This document shows, piece by piece, positions 44,765 through 54,611 of a stretch of 64,000 nucleotides of DNA. Each line of letters begins with the position of its first letter. Positions within the stretch are counted from its first letter, which is position 1. This DNA comes from Cytobacillus stercorigallinarum (GTDB lineage: Bacteria > Bacillota > Bacilli > Bacillales > Cytobacillaceae). The notes under the pieces are model-generated. The model saw only the letters and a program-made list of their open reading frames with translations, ran no database searches and had not been told where the DNA came from. The translations under genes and the position numbers were made by a program. The DNA lies in contig NZ_JACSQT010000001.1 of assembly GCF_014836495.1 (NCBI RefSeq), positions 558,001 to 622,000 of the forward strand. The letters are read 5' to 3'.

Positions 44765-45229
44765 ATGGAAAGCAGAATTGACAGAATCAAAAAACAGTTG
44801 CATTCATCCAGTTATAAGCTAACACCACAACGTGAAGCCACGGTTCGCGTTTTGTTAGAACATGAAGAGGACCATTTGAGTGCGGAAGATGTATACCTCC
44901 TTGTTAAAGAAAAGTCGCCAGAAATCGGTTTAGCAACTGTTTATCGAACACTTGAATTACTAACTGAATTAAAAATTGTTGATAAAATTAATTTTGGTGA
45001 TGGCGTTTCCCGATATGACTTACGTCAAGAGGGTGCTGCTCACTTCCATCATCATCTTGTATGCATAGAATGCGGTGCAGTAGATGAAATTCAAGAAGAT
45101 TTACTAGAAGATGTGGAAGAAGTTGTTGAGAAGCGTTGGCATTTCAAAATAAAAGACCACCGTCTTACTTTTCACGGCATCTGCTATCGATGTCAAGATA
45201 AAAAAAATGATGAAGAGCCAGGAGCTTAA
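44765..45229 (+). CDS. fur: Ferric uptake regulator Fur
   Basis: Iron-responsive repressor of uptake genes. 154 residues with the N-terminal winged helix (LTPQREATVRVLLEHEEDHL, then GLATVYRTLELLTEL) and the metal-binding domain HFHHHLVCIECG plus the second C-x2-C pair CYRC region near the C-terminus. GTGAGGGAGGG precedes ATG 44765. Position between spoIIM and yqzK-xerD matches B. subtilis, distinguishing it from PerR and Zur. Confidence 0.95.
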   Translation: MESRIDRIKKQLHSSSYKLTPQREATVRVLLEHEEDHLSAEDVYLLVKEKSPEIGLATVYRTLELLTELKIVDKINFGDGVSRYDLRQEGAAHFHHHLVCIECGAVDEIQEDLLEDVEEVVEKRWHFKIKDHRLTFHGICYRCQDKKNDEEPGA

Positions 45230-45235
45230 GACACG

Positions 45236-45272
45236 AACCTTTTCTAATTTAATTGGAAAGGGTTTTCTTATT
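45236..45272 (+). terminator. Terminator after fur
   Basis: AACCTTTTC and GAAAGGGTT pair around an 11-base loop, followed by TTCTTATTTTT. The remaining gap to 45492 shows no gene. Confidence 0.75.
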
Positions 45273-45492
45273 TTTCTCTAACCTGTGCCTCAAGCTGGTT
45301 TTGCAACTTAGCAACAAATATGATTGAATTAATTTATATACTACATAAAGATAAGGTCCACCACTTTTTGAGTCTACACCGACCTAGAAGTTGGAATGAT
45401 TGAATGAACTTAATTGATTCCTCATTGGAAACAGGTATAAATCTTGTCCAAAATGGCATACCCTCTAATAAGACGTTTTATTTGGGGGAGAA

Positions 45493-45723
45493 ATGATGAG
45501 TGCGTGGATTAAACTAGTCTATCAAACCATTAAGGTTTTCGTTCTTTTTACAGGAAGCACAATTCTTTTTTATTATGGTATTATGTGGTTAAATGAAGAG
45601 TATCAGGATTATCATCGTTATGATGAACCGAGTGGGGCGGCTGTGAAGGTAGCAGCAAGTGCGAATGCATCGGACTCTTCTTGGTTGGATCGGTTGATTC
45701 TGTTTTATTTAAATGGGGAGTAA
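45493..45723 (+). CDS. yqzK: DUF4227 membrane protein YqzK
   Basis: 76 residues with one membrane helix near the N-terminus ([20 protein letters not shown]), then a charged YQDYHRY region. It is the small DUF4227 protein found between fur and xerD in Bacillus. GGGGGAGAA precedes ATG 45493. xerD begins eight bases after its stop, so they are co-expressed. Function unknown. Confidence 0.83.
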   Translation: MMSAWIKLVYQTIKVFVLFTGSTILFYYGIMWLNEEYQDYHRYDEPSGAAVKVAASANASDSSWLDRLILFYLNGE

Positions 45724-45730
45724 TGATTTG

Positions 45731-46624
45731 ATGAATGATCATCTGCAGGATTTTATCCACTATTTAATGATTGAAAAAGGCCTAGCCAAAAATACGATCA
45801 TGGCATATGAAAGAGACTTAAGAAGTTATATTTTATTTATTGAGAAGAAGATGTTGAAACAATCGATGAATGAAATTGAACGCGTTCATATTGTTCAGTT
45901 TCTAGCTCAGCTTAAGGATGATGGCAAGTCCACTAAAACAATTGCAAGACATATTGCGTCTATACGCTCATTTCACCAATTTGCACTTCGTGAAAAAATA
46001 GTAGACCATGACCCATCTATTCATATTGAAACACCACAAGCGGAAAAATCTTTGCCGAAAGTATTAAATATGAAGGAAGTTGAAAGATTGCTAGACCTCC
46101 CGAATGATGGTAGCCGCTTTTATTTAAGGGATAAAGCCATGTTAGAAGTGCTCTATGCAACAGGAATCCGTGTCAGTGAATTAATCCATTTGACAATAAA
46201 TGATGTTCATCTCACGATGGGTTTTTTAAGATGTATTGGAAAAGGGAATAAAGAAAGAATCATCCCATTAGGAAAAACAGCACAAGCGGCTGTTCAAGAT
46301 TATTTAGATAAGGGCAGACAACAGTTGTTATCACCAAAACACCCGACAGAGTACTTGTTTTTAAATCACCATGGTAAAGGGTTATCACGGCAGGGGTTTT
46401 GGAAAAACTTAAAAAAAACAGCACAAGCAGCTGGTATTCAAAAAGAGTTAACACCTCATACTTTAAGGCATTCATTTGCCACCCATTTACTTGAAAATGG
46501 AGCAGATTTAAGAGCGGTACAAGAAATGCTTGGTCATGCAGATATTTCAACGACACAAATATATACACATGTGTCAAAAACGAGATTAAAAGATGTATAT
46601 AAACAATTCCACCCAAGAGCATAA
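45731..46624 (+). CDS. xerD: Tyrosine recombinase XerD
   Basis: Resolves chromosome dimers at dif together with XerC. 297 residues: N-terminal SAM-like core-binding domain ([16 protein letters not shown]) and catalytic domain with Arg in TGIRVSELI, Lys in [12 protein letters not shown], His and Arg in [12 protein letters not shown], His in [12 protein letters not shown] and the nucleophilic Tyr in the same motif. ATG 45731 has GGGGAG ten bases upstream and gives the normal XerD length; ATG 45713 overlaps the end of yqzK. Position after fur-yqzK identifies it as XerD (RipX) rather than XerC. Confidence 0.94.
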   Translation: MNDHLQDFIHYLMIEKGLAKNTIMAYERDLRSYILFIEKKMLKQSMNEIERVHIVQFLAQLKDDGKSTKTIARHIASIRSFHQFALREKIVDHDPSIHIETPQAEKSLPKVLNMKEVERLLDLPNDGSRFYLRDKAMLEVLYATGIRVSELIHLTINDVHLTMGFLRCIGKGNKERIIPLGKTAQAAVQDYLDKGRQQLLSPKHPTEYLFLNHHGKGLSRQGFWKNLKKTAQAAGIQKELTPHTLRHSFATHLLENGADLRAVQEMLGHADISTTQIYTHVSKTRLKDVYKQFHPRA

Positions 46625-46639
46625 CAGGAAATATATAGG

Positions 46640-46682
46640 AAAACAGTGAAAAGTGATACAAAAGACTGTTTTTCTTTTTTTA
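46640..46682 (+). terminator. Terminator after xerD
   Basis: AAAACAGT (46640-46647) pairs with ACTGTTTT (46665-46672), followed by TCTTTTTTT. Confidence 0.7.
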
Positions 46683-46707
46683 TTTTCAGTACAATATAAA
46701 TATAGAT

Positions 46708-46721
46708 GTCAGACTTCTGAC
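46708..46721. promoter_or_regulatory. Palindrome upstream of deoB, possible operator
   Basis: GTCAGACTTCTGAC is a 6-bp inverted repeat with a 2-base centre. It resembles the size of GntR-type operators and lies about 160 bases before deoB. No matching regulator gene is in the window, so the role is open. Confidence 0.3.
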
Positions 46722-46882
46722 GAAAGAGATCTTTCTTAAGGATAGAGGCCTTTCAATGACAGTTCTCTTTTGTTAGGTTTTAGACATTTTACACTATCCT
46801 TCGCTGTTGATGAATGCCTTTTTAGGGTATGATAAGTAGTGATTTTCTTTAGTTAAGAAATAGTTAGAAAGGAGTGTTGAAT

Positions 46883-48079
46883 GTGAACACATTTACATAC
46901 AAACGTATTTTCCTTATTGTAATGGACTCTGTTGGAATAGGAGAAGCACCTGATGCGAAAAATTTCGGTGATGAAGGTGCACATACGTTAGGTCATATTG
47001 CCGAGAAAATGAACGGTTTACATATGCCGCATATGGCACGTCTCGGATTAAGTAATATCAACGAAATAAAAGGGATTGCAAAAGTCGCGCAACCCGAGGC
47101 TTCTTTTACAAAGCTTCAAGAAGCTTCTGTAGGGAAGGATACGATGACAGGTCATTGGGAAATAATGGGTCTTCATATTGATAAACCCTTTCAAGTATTT
47201 CCTAATGGATTTCCAGATGAGTTAATTCATGTATTAGAAGAAAAGACAGGTCGAAAAGTGATTGGTAATAAACCTGCGAGCGGGACGGTGATTTTAGACG
47301 AATTAGGGGAAGAGCATATGGAGACAGGTTCTCTTATTGTATATACATCAGCTGATTCTGTGTTACAAATCGCCGCTCATGAAGAGATTATACCAATCGA
47401 AGAACAGTATCGTATTTGTGAAATTGCTCGAGAGTTGACTTTAAATGAAAAATACATGGTAGGTAGAGTCATTGCTAGACCATTTGTGGGTAAACCTGGC
47501 GCGTTTACAAGAACAGCGAATAGACATGATTATGCATTAAAGCCATTTGGCAGAACAGTAATGAATGAGTTAAAAGATGCTAATCTAGATGTCATTGCCA
47601 TCGGAAAAATTAATGATATTTATGATGGAGAAGGCGTAACAGAAGCAATTAGAACCACATCAAATATGGATGGCATGGACAAGATAGTTGCAACAGCAAA
47701 ACAAGACTTTACAGGCATTAGTTTCTTGAATTTAGTAGACTTCGATGCTCTTTATGGTCATAGAAGAGATCCACTAGGGTACGGTCAAGCGTTAGAAGAA
47801 TACGATGCTCGTTTACCTGAACTTTTCGAACAGTTAGATGAAAATGACCTTCTTATTATTACAGCGGATCATGGAAATGACCCAATACATCATGGTACAG
47901 ACCATACGAGAGAATATGTGCCATTACTTGTTTATTCTAAGCGCTTATCTCATGGAGAAGAACTGCCTCAAGGCAAGACATTTGCTAACATCGGCGCGAC
48001 TATTGCAGAGAATTTTCAAGTGAAGATGCCATTGATTGGAGAGAGCTTTCTTAAAAATGTCAAGGGAGTAGGGAAATAA
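46883..48079 (+). CDS. deoB: Phosphopentomutase
   Basis: Interconverts (deoxy)ribose 1- and 5-phosphate after nucleoside phosphorolysis. 398 residues of the alkaline-phosphatase-like metalloenzyme family: [16 protein letters not shown] at the N-terminus, the catalytic Thr in [10 protein letters not shown], and the metal ligands in [23 protein letters not shown] 46883 lies eight bases after AAAGGAG; earlier in-frame starts overlap that site. Its stop overlaps pupG (TAATG). First gene of a three-gene nucleoside salvage operon (drm in B. subtilis). Confidence 0.94.
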   Translation: MNTFTYKRIFLIVMDSVGIGEAPDAKNFGDEGAHTLGHIAEKMNGLHMPHMARLGLSNINEIKGIAKVAQPEASFTKLQEASVGKDTMTGHWEIMGLHIDKPFQVFPNGFPDELIHVLEEKTGRKVIGNKPASGTVILDELGEEHMETGSLIVYTSADSVLQIAAHEEIIPIEEQYRICEIARELTLNEKYMVGRVIARPFVGKPGAFTRTANRHDYALKPFGRTVMNELKDANLDVIAIGKINDIYDGEGVTEAIRTTSNMDGMDKIVATAKQDFTGISFLNLVDFDALYGHRRDPLGYGQALEEYDARLPELFEQLDENDLLIITADHGNDPIHHGTDHTREYVPLLVYSKRLSHGEELPQGKTFANIGATIAENFQVKMPLIGESFLKNVKGVGK

Positions 48080-48897
48080 TGACTAATTTACATGAGGTAA
48101 TAGCAGCTAAAGAATTAATTCAATCTAGAATAGATCAAACACCAACAGTCGGCCTTATATTAGGTTCTGGACTTGGGGTACTTGCTGACGATATAACAAA
48201 TGCGATAAAAATTCCTTATAAAGATATACCGGGTTTTCCGCAATCAACAGTAGCTGGGCATGCAGGTCAACTGGTTATTGGTCAATTAAACGGAGTAGCG
48301 GTTGTTGCTATGCAAGGAAGATTTCATTATTACGAAGGCTATACTATGCAGCAAGTTACGTTTCCGGTCCGTGTAATGAAGGAGTTGGGTGTACAGAAAC
48401 TAATTGTGACAAATGCTGCTGGAGGCGTGAATGAAACTTTCTCACCAGGTGATTTAATGATCATCACAGACCATATTAACAATATGGGGGTAAATCCTCT
48501 TATAGGTCCTAATGATGACCATTTTGGTGTGCGCTTTCAAGATCTGTCATCAGCATACAATAAAGAAATGATACAAGTCGCTAAAGAGGTTGCAGAACAA
48601 CAACAATTAGACATACAAAGTGGAGTATACGTAGCCAATACAGGACCAGTTTATGAAACACCTGCAGAAGTAAAGATGCTTAGAATTTGCGGTGGTGATG
48701 CAGTTGGTATGTCAACTGTTCCGGAAGTTATTGTTGCGAATCATGCTGGTATGAATGTACTTGGTATCTCTTGTATTTCTAATATGGCTGCTGGTATATT
48801 AGACCAACCATTAAATCATGAAGAAGTGATAGAAACAACGGAGAAAGTAAAACAACAATTTTTAAGCTTCGTCAAAGGAATCGTGACAAAAATTTAA
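48079..48897 (+). CDS. pupG: Purine nucleoside phosphorylase I
   Basis: Phosphorolysis of guanosine, inosine and deoxy forms to free base and (deoxy)ribose 1-phosphate. 272 residues of the trimeric PNP class: [13 protein letters not shown] (phosphate site), [20 protein letters not shown], and the base-binding [20 protein letters not shown] with [12 protein letters not shown]. It follows deoB with a one-base overlap, which couples production of pentose phosphate to its mutase. Confidence 0.94.
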   Translation: MTNLHEVIAAKELIQSRIDQTPTVGLILGSGLGVLADDITNAIKIPYKDIPGFPQSTVAGHAGQLVIGQLNGVAVVAMQGRFHYYEGYTMQQVTFPVRVMKELGVQKLIVTNAAGGVNETFSPGDLMIITDHINNMGVNPLIGPNDDHFGVRFQDLSSAYNKEMIQVAKEVAEQQQLDIQSGVYVANTGPVYETPAEVKMLRICGGDAVGMSTVPEVIVANHAGMNVLGISCISNMAAGILDQPLNHEEVIETTEKVKQQFLSFVKGIVTKI

Positions 48898-48919
48898 ATT
48901 TAATGGGGGAACTATTAAG

Positions 48920-50224
48920 ATGAGAATGGTAGACATCATTGAGAAAAAAAGGGACGGACAGTCTTTAACGACAGAAGAAATTAACTATTTTATTCAAGGC
49001 TATACAAATGAAACAATTCCTGATTATCAAGCAAGTGCACTTGCAATGGCGATTTATTTTCAAGGAATGGATGAAAGAGAAACAGCCGATTTAACAACAG
49101 CAATGGTTAAGTCAGGCGATGAAATTAATCTTGCAAACATTGATGGAATCAAAGTGGATAAACATTCAACCGGGGGTGTAGGTGATACAACTACGCTCGT
49201 ATTAGGGCCCTTAGTAGCTGCTGTAGGTGTGCCGGTTGCAAAGATGAGCGGAAGAGGACTAGGGCATACAGGTGGAACCATTGATAAATTAGAAGCCATC
49301 GATGGATTTCATGTGGAGATTGACAATGATGAATTTATGAATTTAGTTAATCGTAATAAACTAGCTGTCATAGGTCAAAGTGGAAACTTAACGCCAGCTG
49401 ATAAGAAGCTCTATGCGTTAAGAGATGTGACCGCTTCCGTAAATAGTATCCCTTTAATCGCATCAAGTATCATGAGTAAGAAAATTGCTGCGGGTGCAGA
49501 CGCAATTGTTTTGGATGTGAAAACGGGTTCAGGTGCATTTATGAAAACAATTGAAGAATCAATTGCTTTAGCAAAAACAATGGTGAAAATCGGTAATCAT
49601 GTTGGCAGACAGACAATGGCTGTCATCTCAGATATGAGTCAACCACTTGGCCTTGCAATTGGTAATTCCTTAGAGGTAAAAGAAGCGATAGATACGTTAA
49701 AAGGAGAAGGGCCGGAAGATTTGACTGATTTATGTTTAACGCTTGGAAGTCAAATGGTTGTATTAGCGAAAAAGGCCGATACGTTAGAAAGTGCGCGCGC
49801 GCTACTACAAGAAGCAATCAGTAGTGGTAAAGCGTTAGAGACTTTTAAAACCTTTATCCAATCTCAAGGGGGAAAAGTAGCAGTCGTTGATGATCCATCT
49901 CTTCTTCCACAGGCAAAATATCAAATAAAGGTGGAAGCTGCGCAAAGTGGATATATTTCAGAAATTGCTGCAGAAAAACTGGGTACTGCTGCAATGATGC
50001 TTGGTGCGGGTAGAGCAACAAAAGAATCTATTATTGATCTCGCTGCAGGCCTCCTTCTTCATAAAAAAGTTGGCGATTCTGTTCAAAAAGGAGAAGCGCT
50101 ATTAACAATTCATAGCAATATGGAAGATGTTGAAGAAGTAAAAAATATCCTTATTAACAATATCAAAATAGTGTCAGAAGAAGTAACGGCACCAACATTG
50201 ATACATCAAGTCATCACTGAATAA
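48920..50224 (+). CDS. pdp: Pyrimidine-nucleoside phosphorylase
   Basis: Cleaves uridine, thymidine and deoxyuridine with phosphate. 434 residues with the alpha domain ([20 protein letters not shown]), the phosphate-binding [38 protein letters not shown] and the family C-terminal domain. GGGGGA precedes ATG 48920. Here it closes the deoB-pupG operon, whereas in B. subtilis pdp lies with dra-nupC, so salvage of both purine and pyrimidine nucleosides is grouped in this genome. Confidence 0.94.
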   Translation: MRMVDIIEKKRDGQSLTTEEINYFIQGYTNETIPDYQASALAMAIYFQGMDERETADLTTAMVKSGDEINLANIDGIKVDKHSTGGVGDTTTLVLGPLVAAVGVPVAKMSGRGLGHTGGTIDKLEAIDGFHVEIDNDEFMNLVNRNKLAVIGQSGNLTPADKKLYALRDVTASVNSIPLIASSIMSKKIAAGADAIVLDVKTGSGAFMKTIEESIALAKTMVKIGNHVGRQTMAVISDMSQPLGLAIGNSLEVKEAIDTLKGEGPEDLTDLCLTLGSQMVVLAKKADTLESARALLQEAISSGKALETFKTFIQSQGGKVAVVDDPSLLPQAKYQIKVEAAQSGYISEIAAEKLGTAAMMLGAGRATKESIIDLAAGLLLHKKVGDSVQKGEALLTIHSNMEDVEEVKNILINNIKIVSEEVTAPTLIHQVITE

Positions 50225-50235
50225 AGATATACTGG

Positions 50236-50274
50236 AAAAAGCTTAAAGGAAATAAAACCTTTAAGCTTTTTTTA
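50236..50274 (+). terminator. Terminator after pdp
   Basis: AAAAAGCTTAAAGG and CCTTTAAGCTTTTT form a perfect stem with an 8-base loop and trailing T residues. Confidence 0.93.
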
Positions 50275-50417
50275 ATATAACTTAACTAAAAAGATGCTCC
50301 TTCTTTACATATTTCCTTCGATTACTTCCCACATCAAAGTATAAAATATCTCATTCCACACCTCTCATCTTCCTGATTTTTTTCATTCATAAAATGTATT
50401 TTCTGGTATTTTTATTG

Positions 50418-50446
50418 GTATAAATTATCAACAAATGGTAATCATG
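50418..50446 (+). promoter_or_regulatory. Candidate SigF promoter of dacF
   Basis: GTATA (50418-50422) and GGTAATCATG (50437-50446) are 14 bases apart and agree well with the forespore SigF pattern (GYATA, GGNNANANTR). dacF is a SigF gene in B. subtilis. Confidence 0.55.
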
Positions 50447-50475
50447 GAAACTATAAAGAATGGAGGGTTTGTGCG

Positions 50476-51654
50476 ATGAAGCGAATAGTAAGTGTATTTT
50501 TTATATGTATTCTCATGGTTTCTACCATAGCGCCACAAGTATTTGCGCGTGAAAGCGAACAAATGACGGAAGAAGAAGTCGTGAAAAATGTAAAGTCAGC
50601 TATTTTAATTGAGCGAGATACAGGTAAAGTTCTGTATGAAAAAAATAGTGATGTTCAATTACCACCAGCAAGTATGACGAAGGTTATGACAATGCTTTTA
50701 ATTATGGAAGCAATCGATGAAGGCAAACTTAAATGGGATGAAAAGATTAGGACAAGTGAATATGCTGCTTCAATGGGTGGTTCACAAATTTTCCTTGAGC
50801 CTGGAGAGGAAATGACTACAAAAGAAATGTTACAAGGAATTGCTATAGGTTCTGGAAATGACGCTTCTGTTGCTGTAGCAGAACGTTTAGCCGGTACGGT
50901 AGATGAGTTTGTCAAAATGATGAATGCAAAAGCAAAAGAGCTAGGTTTAAAGGACACTGTATTCAAGAATCCTACTGGCCTCCCGGTAACTGATCATTTT
51001 AGTACGGCTCATGATATGGCGATGATGGCAAAGGAATTACTGAAGTATGAAGATATTACAAATTTTACCGGTACTTACGAGGCCTATTTGCGTGAAGACA
51101 CTGATAAAAAGTTCTGGTTAGTAAATACAAATAAATTAGTCCGCTTCTATCCAGGTGTAGATGGTCTTAAGACTGGATTTACTCAAGAAGCAAAGTATTG
51201 TCTAACGGCGACAGCAGAGAAAAATGGAATGCGCGTTATTGCGGTTGTTTTTGGGGCACCTAGTTCAAAAGAGAGAAATGCAGAAGTGACAAAAATGCTA
51301 GACTATGCTTTTAATAAATATGAAACTCATGCCATGTATAAAAGAAATCAAGCAGTGGCAAAAGTGAAAGTGTCAAAAGGGGAAAAGAAACAAGTAGAAG
51401 CATTAACAAGCGAACCGATTTCAATATTAGCTAAAAAAGGTGAAGATATTAAAAACGTGAAACAAACGGTTGTACTCGATGAAAATATAAAAGCTCCTGT
51501 TAAAAAAGGTGATGAAGTCGGCAAGATTATTTTTGAAAAAGAAGGAAAAACAATGGTTGAAAGTCCTTTAGTCGCAAGCCAAGATAGTAAAAAAGCCAAC
51601 ATATGGACTTTATTTAAGCGTTCAATGGGTATGTTTACGAAAGTATCAGAGTAA
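50476..51654 (+). CDS. dacF: D-alanyl-D-alanine carboxypeptidase DacF
   Basis: Penicillin-binding protein (S11 peptidase) that trims stem peptides, acting on spore cortex precursor. 392 residues: a signal peptide ending near APQVFA, active-site SMTK (Ser66 and Lys69), SGN in GSGNDASV and KTG in DGLKTGFT, then a beta-rich C-terminal domain and an amphipathic tail. TGGAGGG precedes ATG 50476. It lies immediately upstream of the spoIIA operon, as in B. subtilis, and has a SigF-like promoter. Confidence 0.95.
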   Translation: MKRIVSVFFICILMVSTIAPQVFARESEQMTEEEVVKNVKSAILIERDTGKVLYEKNSDVQLPPASMTKVMTMLLIMEAIDEGKLKWDEKIRTSEYAASMGGSQIFLEPGEEMTTKEMLQGIAIGSGNDASVAVAERLAGTVDEFVKMMNAKAKELGLKDTVFKNPTGLPVTDHFSTAHDMAMMAKELLKYEDITNFTGTYEAYLREDTDKKFWLVNTNKLVRFYPGVDGLKTGFTQEAKYCLTATAEKNGMRVIAVVFGAPSSKERNAEVTKMLDYAFNKYETHAMYKRNQAVAKVKVSKGEKKQVEALTSEPISILAKKGEDIKNVKQTVVLDENIKAPVKKGDEVGKIIFEKEGKTMVESPLVASQDSKKANIWTLFKRSMGMFTKVSE

Positions 51655-51715
51655 TATGTCGAACCGAGTGAAGACAAGTCCTGTTTTAGCGAATAAACAC
51701 TAGTTTTGTCTTCAT

Positions 51716-51743
51716 GAAGGAAAAACAGTAAATAGTATAGAAT
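51716..51743 (+). promoter_or_regulatory. Consensus SigH promoter of the spoIIA operon
   Basis: GAAGGAAAA (51716-51724), 14 bases, then AGAAT (51739-51743) fits the SigH pattern RWAGGANNT-N14-HGAAT at nearly every position. It lies about 90 bases before spoIIAA, where the SigH/Spo0A-controlled promoter is expected. Confidence 0.8.
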
Positions 51744-51832
51744 TGGACTCACTAAAGACAGAATTGATATTCTAATTGTGTCAATCCTGTCTAATCCATA
51801 GAGACAACTGATTACAAAGGAGGCTATGGTTA

Positions 51833-52183
51833 GTGAGTCTAGCAATTAATTTAGAAATAAAAAACAACGTATTATGTATTCGTTTAAGCGGGGAGCTTGA
51901 TCATCACTCTGCGGATGAATTAAGAACAAAAGCAACAAAAATGATTGAGGAACACGATATTCATCATATTATTCTTAATCTGGAACAATTAACTTTCATG
52001 GATAGTTCTGGACTTGGAGTAATTCTCGGCAGATATAAACAAGTAAAACAAAAAAATGGCGAAATGGTTGTTTGTGCGATTTCTCCATCTGTCCAGAGAC
52101 TTTTTGATATGTCTGGTTTATTTAAAATTATTCGCTTAGAACCTACTGAAGCGTTTGCCCTGCAACGATTGGGGGTGGCGTAA
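51833..52183 (+). CDS. spoIIAA: Anti-sigma F factor antagonist SpoIIAA
   Basis: STAS-domain protein that frees SigF in the forespore by binding SpoIIAB. 116 residues with the phosphorylatable serine in [11 protein letters not shown] (Ser58). AAAGGAGGCTATGGTTA precedes GTG 51833; the ATG inside that leader is out of frame. The gene is directly followed by spoIIAB with no gap. Confidence 0.96.
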   Translation: MSLAINLEIKNNVLCIRLSGELDHHSADELRTKATKMIEEHDIHHIILNLEQLTFMDSSGLGVILGRYKQVKQKNGEMVVCAISPSVQRLFDMSGLFKIIRLEPTEAFALQRLGVA

Positions 52184-52624
52184 ATGAAAAATGCTATGCA
52201 GATGCAGTTTACTGCTCTCAGTCAAAATGAATCGTTTGCTCGAGTGACAGTGGCAGCTTTTATTGCTCAGCTTGATCCAACAATGGATGAATTGACAGAA
52301 ATTAAGACGGTGGTCTCAGAAGCGGTAACGAACGCTATTATTCATGGCTATGATATGAGCCCAGATGGCATTGTACACATTTCGGTAACCATTGAAGAAG
52401 GAATAGTAGAACTGTCGATTAAAGATGAAGGTCTCGGTATTATGGATATAGAAGAGGCAAGACAGCCTCTTTATACAACAAAGCCAGAGCTAGAAAGATC
52501 TGGCATGGGTTTTACGATTATGGAAAATTTTATGGACGAAATAAGTATTGTATCACACCCAGGTGAAGGCACAGAGGTCCGTTTAAAGAAGCATTTATCA
52601 AATAGTAAAATGCTATGTAATTAA
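52184..52624 (+). CDS. spoIIAB: Anti-sigma F factor and serine kinase SpoIIAB
   Basis: GHKL-fold protein that holds SigF inactive and phosphorylates SpoIIAA. 146 residues with the N box ([14 protein letters not shown]), G1 box ([14 protein letters not shown]) and G2 ([15 protein letters not shown]). It starts immediately after the spoIIAA stop, giving matched synthesis of the partner switch. Confidence 0.96.
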   Translation: MKNAMQMQFTALSQNESFARVTVAAFIAQLDPTMDELTEIKTVVSEAVTNAIIHGYDMSPDGIVHISVTIEEGIVELSIKDEGLGIMDIEEARQPLYTTKPELERSGMGFTIMENFMDEISIVSHPGEGTEVRLKKHLSNSKMLCN

Positions 52625-52635
52625 GGAGTCTTGCT

Positions 52636-53391
52636 ATGGATGTGGAGGTTAAAACAGGAAAGACGCAATATTTAAAAGATCATGAAGTAAAAGAGCTCAT
52701 TGGTAAAAGTCAAAATGGTGATCAAGCGTCTAGAGACCTGATTGTCCAAAAAAATATGCGTTTAGTATGGTCAGTTGTCCAGCGCTTCCTCAATCGAGGA
52801 TACGAACCAGATGACTTATTTCAAATAGGCTGTATTGGATTATTGAAATCGGTAGATAAATTTGATTTGAGTTATGATGTGAAATTTTCTACTTACGCTG
52901 TTCCCATGATTATTGGTGAGATCCAACGTTTTATAAGAGATGATGGAACAGTTAAAGTCAGTCGTTCACTTAAAGAACTCGGGAATAAAATTCGGAAAGC
53001 AAAAGATGAGTTATCGAAATCATTAGGTAGGGTGCCGACCGTATCAGAGATTTCAGAATACCTTAATATCCCAACAGAGGATATTATCATGGCCCAAGAT
53101 GCGAGTCGACTTCCCTCGTCTATTCATGAAACCGTATATGAAAATGACGGTGACCCTATTACTTTACTCGACCAAATCGATGATGGGGACGAGGGGAAAT
53201 GGTTCGATAAGATTGCTTTAAAAGAAGCGATTAATGAATTAGATGAAAGAGAGAGACTGATTGTTTATTTACGCTATTACAAAGATCAAACACAATCAGA
53301 AGTAGCTGTCAGGCTTGGTATTTCACAAGTACAAGTCTCGAGGCTAGAGAAGAAAATATTGAAGCAAATGAAAGAGCATATGGACTTGTAG
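52636..53391 (+). CDS. sigF: RNA polymerase sporulation sigma factor SigF
   Basis: First forespore-specific sigma factor. 251 residues: region 2 (RGYEPDDLFQIGCIGLLKSV, KFSTYAVPMIIGEIQRFIRD), region 3 (VPTVSEISEYLNIPTEDII) and region 4 HTH (QSEVAVRLGISQVQVSRLEK). It follows spoIIAB by 11 bases with TAAGGAG. Third gene of the spoIIA operon; the terminator hairpin overlaps its stop codon. Confidence 0.96.
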   Translation: MDVEVKTGKTQYLKDHEVKELIGKSQNGDQASRDLIVQKNMRLVWSVVQRFLNRGYEPDDLFQIGCIGLLKSVDKFDLSYDVKFSTYAVPMIIGEIQRFIRDDGTVKVSRSLKELGNKIRKAKDELSKSLGRVPTVSEISEYLNIPTEDIIMAQDASRLPSSIHETVYENDGDPITLLDQIDDGDEGKWFDKIALKEAINELDERERLIVYLRYYKDQTQSEVAVRLGISQVQVSRLEKKILKQMKEHMDL

Positions 53392-53406
53392 TCTATATGC
53401 TTTTTC
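53376..53406 (+). terminator. Terminator overlapping the sigF stop
   Basis: GCATATGGAC (53376-53385) and GTCTATATGC (53391-53400) with a 5-base loop and TTTTT. The sigF stop codon sits in the loop and first stem base. Confidence 0.85.
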
Positions 53407-53487
53407 ATTTGCTTCTTTTATTTAAGTGGAGAAGCCGACGTTTATTTATAGGAGAGAGCATTATCTGTGTGAGGAAATTATTGGATT

Positions 53488-53517
53488 TCATGAAGTGAAA
53501 TACCTTTACTCATACTA
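53488..53517 (+). promoter_or_regulatory. Candidate SigG promoter of the spoVA operon
   Basis: TCATGA (53488-53493) and CATACTA (53511-53517) are 17 bases apart; CATACTA is a full match to the SigG -10 (CATNNTA). It lies 35 bases before the spoVAA start and supports that start over longer readings. Confidence 0.6.
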
Positions 53518-53551
53518 TATGCAAGGAAATCTTTGTGTGGGAAGTGAAAGG

Positions 53552-54172
53552 ATGGAACGAATCGTTTATCTACGCTTGCGACATCGATTGCAGGTTAAAC
53601 CGCACGAACCTATCGTTTTATCGGATGTTGCACAGCTTATTGCAGATGAGGAAGTTTACGATAAATTAGCTAAACTCTTGTTATACCGCGTGTCGGAAGA
53701 AGATAAGAATATCATCATTATTGATGTTATGCAGGTAATTAAGCAGATTACACAATCTTTTCCCGATTTGGAAATCCAAACGGTTGGGCCGACACAGGTT
53801 ATTGTTGAAGTTTCCGTGAAAAGAAGGAAAGTCTCACTGCCATTGTTTATCCTTATATGGTTATTATTATTCTTTGGTGCCGCTCTTACCATCATGAATT
53901 TCCATGAAGATGTTAGTATGCAAGAAGTTCAACTAAAGATTTATACATTGATTACAGGTGAAGTCGATAGTCGGCCATTGATCTTTCAAATCCCATATTC
54001 AATTGGATTGGGCTTAGGAATGATTCTCTTCTTCAATCATGTATTTAAAAAGCGTATAAATGAAGAGCCTAGTCCTCTCGAGGTAGAGATGTTTAATTAT
54101 CAAATGGATTTGGATAATTATGTTGCCCTTAAAGAAAACAAAGAGAGTATGAAGAATATTGATGAGCGGTAA
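53552..54172 (+). CDS. spoVAA: Stage V sporulation protein AA
   Basis: Forespore membrane protein of the SpoVA dipicolinic acid channel. 206 residues with a soluble N-terminal domain (IVYLRLRHRLQVKPHEPIVL) and two membrane segments (about 98-118 and 148-168). I chose ATG 53552: it gives the B. subtilis length and a similar beginning, and the longer reading from GTG 53426 would run through a SigG promoter. It overlaps spoVAB by 11 bases. Confidence 0.88.
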   Translation: MERIVYLRLRHRLQVKPHEPIVLSDVAQLIADEEVYDKLAKLLLYRVSEEDKNIIIIDVMQVIKQITQSFPDLEIQTVGPTQVIVEVSVKRRKVSLPLFILIWLLLFFGAALTIMNFHEDVSMQEVQLKIYTLITGEVDSRPLIFQIPYSIGLGLGMILFFNHVFKKRINEEPSPLEVEMFNYQMDLDNYVALKENKESMKNIDER

Positions 54173-54584
54173 AATTATCTTTGCCATCTTTATAGGCTTA
54201 GCGAGTGGGATTGCTGTAGGTGGTGGAGTCGTTGCTTTCTTATCTGTCCTAGGAATTATTCCAAGACTTACGCAACTAACAAAAACAATGAAGATGATTC
54301 ATGCTTATGAATGGGCAGCGGTGTGTGGTGTGATTGCTGGAGCTGCAGCTTCCATGTGGGAGCCAGTACTACAAGCTACCTCTCTAATACTAATTCCGAT
54401 TGGCCTATTATGTGGAATTTTTGTTGGAATGCTTGCAGCTGCGCTTACGGAAGTGCTGAATGTCTTCCCTATATTAGCTAAACGCATTGGTGTAGAAGGG
54501 AAAATTGTCTATTTATTAATGGCTTTTGTTTTTGGGAAAATTATAGGATCTTTATTTCAATGGATATATTATGTCAATCTGTAG
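54162..54584 (+). CDS. spoVAB: Stage V sporulation protein AB
   Basis: Integral membrane protein of the SpoVA group, 140 residues with four hydrophobic segments (GLASGIAVGGGVVAFLSVLG at the start). Its start lies inside the end of spoVAA. In B. subtilis spoVAC follows next; here the next gene is spoVAE, only 27 bases downstream, so spoVAC, spoVAD and spoVAEb are missing from this locus. Confidence 0.9.
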   Translation: MSGKIIFAIFIGLASGIAVGGGVVAFLSVLGIIPRLTQLTKTMKMIHAYEWAAVCGVIAGAAASMWEPVLQATSLILIPIGLLCGIFVGMLAAALTEVLNVFPILAKRIGVEGKIVYLLMAFVFGKIIGSLFQWIYYVNL

Positions 54585-54611
54585 GTTTCTAACTTAGAAA
54601 GGGACATGGCG

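Noticed and set aside
53426-53551. 42-residue N-terminal extension of SpoVAA
   Set aside because: Contains a SigG promoter and is not part of the family's N-terminus.
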